From positions 445,306 through 509,305 of the forward strand of contig NZ_SRXY01000002.1 in assembly GCF_004804335.1 (NCBI RefSeq): 64,000 bases of DNA, written 5' to 3'. Numbering within the stretch: the first letter of the stretch is position 1; every line of letters starts with the position of its first letter. The position numbers were made by a program, and so were the translations under genes. Source of the DNA: Pacificoceanicola onchidii (GTDB lineage: Bacteria > Pseudomonadota > Alphaproteobacteria > Rhodobacterales > Rhodobacteraceae). Positions 62,415 to 64,000 of this stretch are shown piece by piece. The notes below the pieces were generated by a model. That model saw only the letters and a program-made list of their open reading frames with translations. It was not told where the DNA came from and ran no database searches.

Positions 62415-63098
62415 ATGACTGCATCCCAGACAACAAACTCCGCCGCTCAGCAAATCAACCAGCGACGCGCCAAGACCATCACTTCGATTGCCGTGGACGC
62501 CATCGAAGACATGATCGTGACTGGAGAGCTGCTCGCAGGTGACCGGATCAACGAAAGCACGCTGGCCGAGAGCCTCGGGATCAGTCGCGGGCCGATCCGC
62601 GAGGCATGCCGGAGTCTGGAACAGGCCGGTTTGCTCACCAGCAAGACCAACCGGGGCATGTATGTGCGCGAAGTAACGCTGGACGAAGCGCGTGAACTGT
62701 ATGAGTTGCGCGGCGCGATTGCCGGACTCGCTGCGGAGTTGATCGTTCGACGCGCAGGAGATGATGAAATTGTTTCTTTGGAACGACTTGTGGATCAGAT
62801 GCAGGTTGCCGCCGAAGAAAGCTCAACGGCCCAATACTACAAGTTGAACCTTCAGTTCCACGACGATTTGGTACGCGCCGCGCGCAACAATGCGCTGGAA
62901 GACACATACCACAAGATCGTCAATCAACTGCACCTGCTGCGGCGGCGCGGGCTTGTTCAGGAGGGCAACCTGCTGATCTCGAATGCCGAACATCGCAGGG
63001 TCGTAACAGCGCTTGCGAACCGCGATGCCGCCGCTGCATCGGCTGCCCTGCGCGAGCATGTCGCCAACGGCCTGACCCGGCTCATCGCCTCTCTTTAA
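62415..63098 (+). CDS. GntR family regulator with FCD domain
   Basis: 227 aa. GntR winged helix (about 22-90; GDRINESTLAESLGISRGPIREACRSLE) and C-terminal FCD domain (YYKLNLQFHDDLVRAARN and the later NAEHRRVVTALANRD, ligand-type His). ATG at 62415 lacks a close ribosome-binding site (GGAGG is about 19 bases away). Same strand as the TTT-type binding protein 127 bases downstream, whose promoter carries a palindrome; it likely regulates that transporter, not the riboswitch operon. Confidence 0.88.
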   Translation: MTASQTTNSAAQQINQRRAKTITSIAVDAIEDMIVTGELLAGDRINESTLAESLGISRGPIREACRSLEQAGLLTSKTNRGMYVREVTLDEARELYELRGAIAGLAAELIVRRAGDDEIVSLERLVDQMQVAAEESSTAQYYKLNLQFHDDLVRAARNNALEDTYHKIVNQLHLLRRRGLVQEGNLLISNAEHRRVVTALANRDAAAASAALREHVANGLTRLIASL

Positions 63099-63136
63099 AA
63101 ACATCGAAATCGTCTTCGCCAATTTTTCATTTCTGC

Positions 63137-63172
63137 AAACTGTTGACAGTTTACAATTAGAATTGCTACCAC
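63137..63172 (+). promoter_or_regulatory. Promoter with palindromic operator before TTT transporter gene
   Basis: AAACTGT-TG-ACAGTTT (63137-63152) is a perfect 16-base palindrome that overlaps TTGACA (63143-63148, -35). A second dyad CAATT-AG-AATTG (63154-63165) follows, with TACCAC as a weak -10. Consistent with repression by the adjacent GntR protein. Confidence 0.55.
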
Positions 63173-63225
63173 TCCTTCCCATCGACGAACGGATTCGACC
63201 GATTGCTCATGAATGGGAGGACACC

Positions 63226-64000
63226 ATGAAGACTTTTTCGCGTATCGCCGCCGGGGCGATGATTTTGGCCACCGTGGCCACGACATCGATGGCAGAGGAC
63301 TATCCTTCACAACCCATCGAGGTTGTGACCCACGCTTCTGCCGGAGGGGGCACCGATACCACCGCCCGAACCATGTTGATCCGCGCCCGCCGAGAGCTTG
63401 GCGTGGATGCATTCGTGCAGATCAAGAAAGGTGGTGGCGGGGCCGTAGCCATGAGCTACGCATCCGGCAAAGCAGCCGACGGCCACACTCTGATGGCCAT
63501 CACCCCAACGCATCTGATCACCATGGCCCGGGGCCGTGCGCCCATCGGCATTGATGAAATCAAGGGGATCGCCCGTTCAACCGACGACCCGATCATCATC
63601 GTGGTCAACAAAGACACTGGTATCGAAAGCCTCGAACAGCTGATCGAAAGCTCGAAATCGTCGCCCGTCAAATGGGGTGGCACGCAGGCCGGAGGGATCG
63701 ACCACATCGCCGCTATGACCTTTGCCAACAAGTCCGGTGCCAAGGTGGCCTATGTGCCGTTTGACGGCGGCGGCGCGATCATCACCAACCTGATGGGCGG
63801 CAACCTGCAGGCGGCGGGCCTGAACTACGGTGAAGCGGTGGACGGCATCGAGTCAGGGGACTTCGTTCCGCTGGCGATCATGGCTCAGGAACGCCTTGCG
63901 ATCTTGCCGGACACGCCGACGGTTGGCGAACTTGGCATCGACGGCGTCAATTTCTCGACCGTGCGCGGTGTCATCGTGATGAAGGACGTACCCGCAGACC
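63226..64000 (+). CDS. Tripartite tricarboxylate transporter (TctC/Bug family) binding protein, partial
   Basis: 258 codons visible; the gene runs off the window end. ATG at 63226 has GGGAGG upstream. A signal peptide (about 1-23, IAAGAMILATVATTSMA) precedes the Bug/TctC fold: YPSQPIEVVTHASAGGGTDTTAR, GGTQAGGIDHIAAM and the later LAILPDTPTVGELGID are family hallmarks. Periplasmic carboxylate-type binder; TctA/TctB permease genes would be expected just beyond the window. Confidence 0.9.
   Translation, partial: MKTFSRIAAGAMILATVATTSMAEDYPSQPIEVVTHASAGGGTDTTARTMLIRARRELGVDAFVQIKKGGGGAVAMSYASGKAADGHTLMAITPTHLITMARGRAPIGIDEIKGIARSTDDPIIIVVNKDTGIESLEQLIESSKSSPVKWGGTQAGGIDHIAAMTFANKSGAKVAYVPFDGGGAIITNLMGGNLQAAGLNYGEAVDGIESGDFVPLAIMAQERLAILPDTPTVGELGIDGVNFSTVRGVIVMKDVPAD

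Noticed and set aside
1-64000. CRISPR arrays, insertion sequences, prophage or rRNA
   Set aside because: No regularly spaced repeats, transposase-like or phage-like proteins, or rRNA signatures were seen while reading both strands.

Overview
The window looks like a chromosomal stretch from a marine Roseobacter-clade alphaproteobacterium (Rhodobacterales). The evidence is GC-rich coding DNA, a dense set of methylated-amine genes (tmm, tdm, dmm, gmaS, mgs), sarcosine-oxidase-type tetramers, a TRAP transporter and a frcBCAK fructose locus. No phage, IS element, rRNA or CRISPR was seen.

Layout. 1-4.7 kb: tRNA-Cys, then a megL / trans-sulfuration enzyme / OsmC unit divergent from an Lrp-type regulator. 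4.7-12.5 kb (minus): a TRAP transporter joined to a full soxBDAG-type oxidase and ending in a TetR gene. 13.2-18.2 kb (plus): a second, diverged soxBDAG-type tetramer, best read as N-methylglutamate dehydrogenase mgdABCD. 18.3-20.1 kb: GlxA/AraC-type and XRE-cupin regulators. 20.1-30.3 kb: dmmDABC, a 56-aa membrane protein with amtB, and mgsABC-gmaS. 30.4-36.9 kb: a GntR regulator, a leaderless substrate-binding protein, tmm, a truncated globin and tdm. 37-45.1 kb: an EamA transporter, then folD, fhs and NAD-linked formate dehydrogenase. 45.4-50 kb: poorly characterised small enzymes (LLM, ABM, two DUF1330, cupin) with LysR and MarR regulators and repeated operators. 50.1-55.1 kb: frcBCAK plus a ROK regulator. 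55.3-57.2 kb: a SulP transporter. 57.2-62.1 kb (minus): a guanidine-I riboswitch heading an ABC transporter, a ureohydrolase, a His-rich protein and a 51-aa membrane protein. 62.4-64 kb: a GntR regulator and a truncated TTT-type binding protein.

How it works together. Tmm makes TMAO from TMA. Tdm splits TMAO to DMA and formaldehyde. DmmABC demethylates DMA to methylamine. GmaS and MgsABC move methylamine onto glutamate as N-methylglutamate, and the MgdABCD candidate regenerates glutamate. DmmD, FolD, Fhs and formate dehydrogenase carry the released C1 units to CO2 with reductant. AmtB recycles ammonium.

The most interesting item is the guanidine operon. A clear ykkC/guanidine-I aptamer lies upstream of a NitT/TauT-type transporter and a long agmatinase-like enzyme, followed by a protein with 21 His in its first 38 residues and a His-containing mini membrane protein. 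This reads as guanidine uptake plus hydrolysis to urea and ammonia with its own metal-handling partners. Also notable are two small membrane-protein genes easily missed by gene callers, CCTGWCAGG palindromes near methylamine genes, and three matching operators in the MarR/DUF1330/cupin region.
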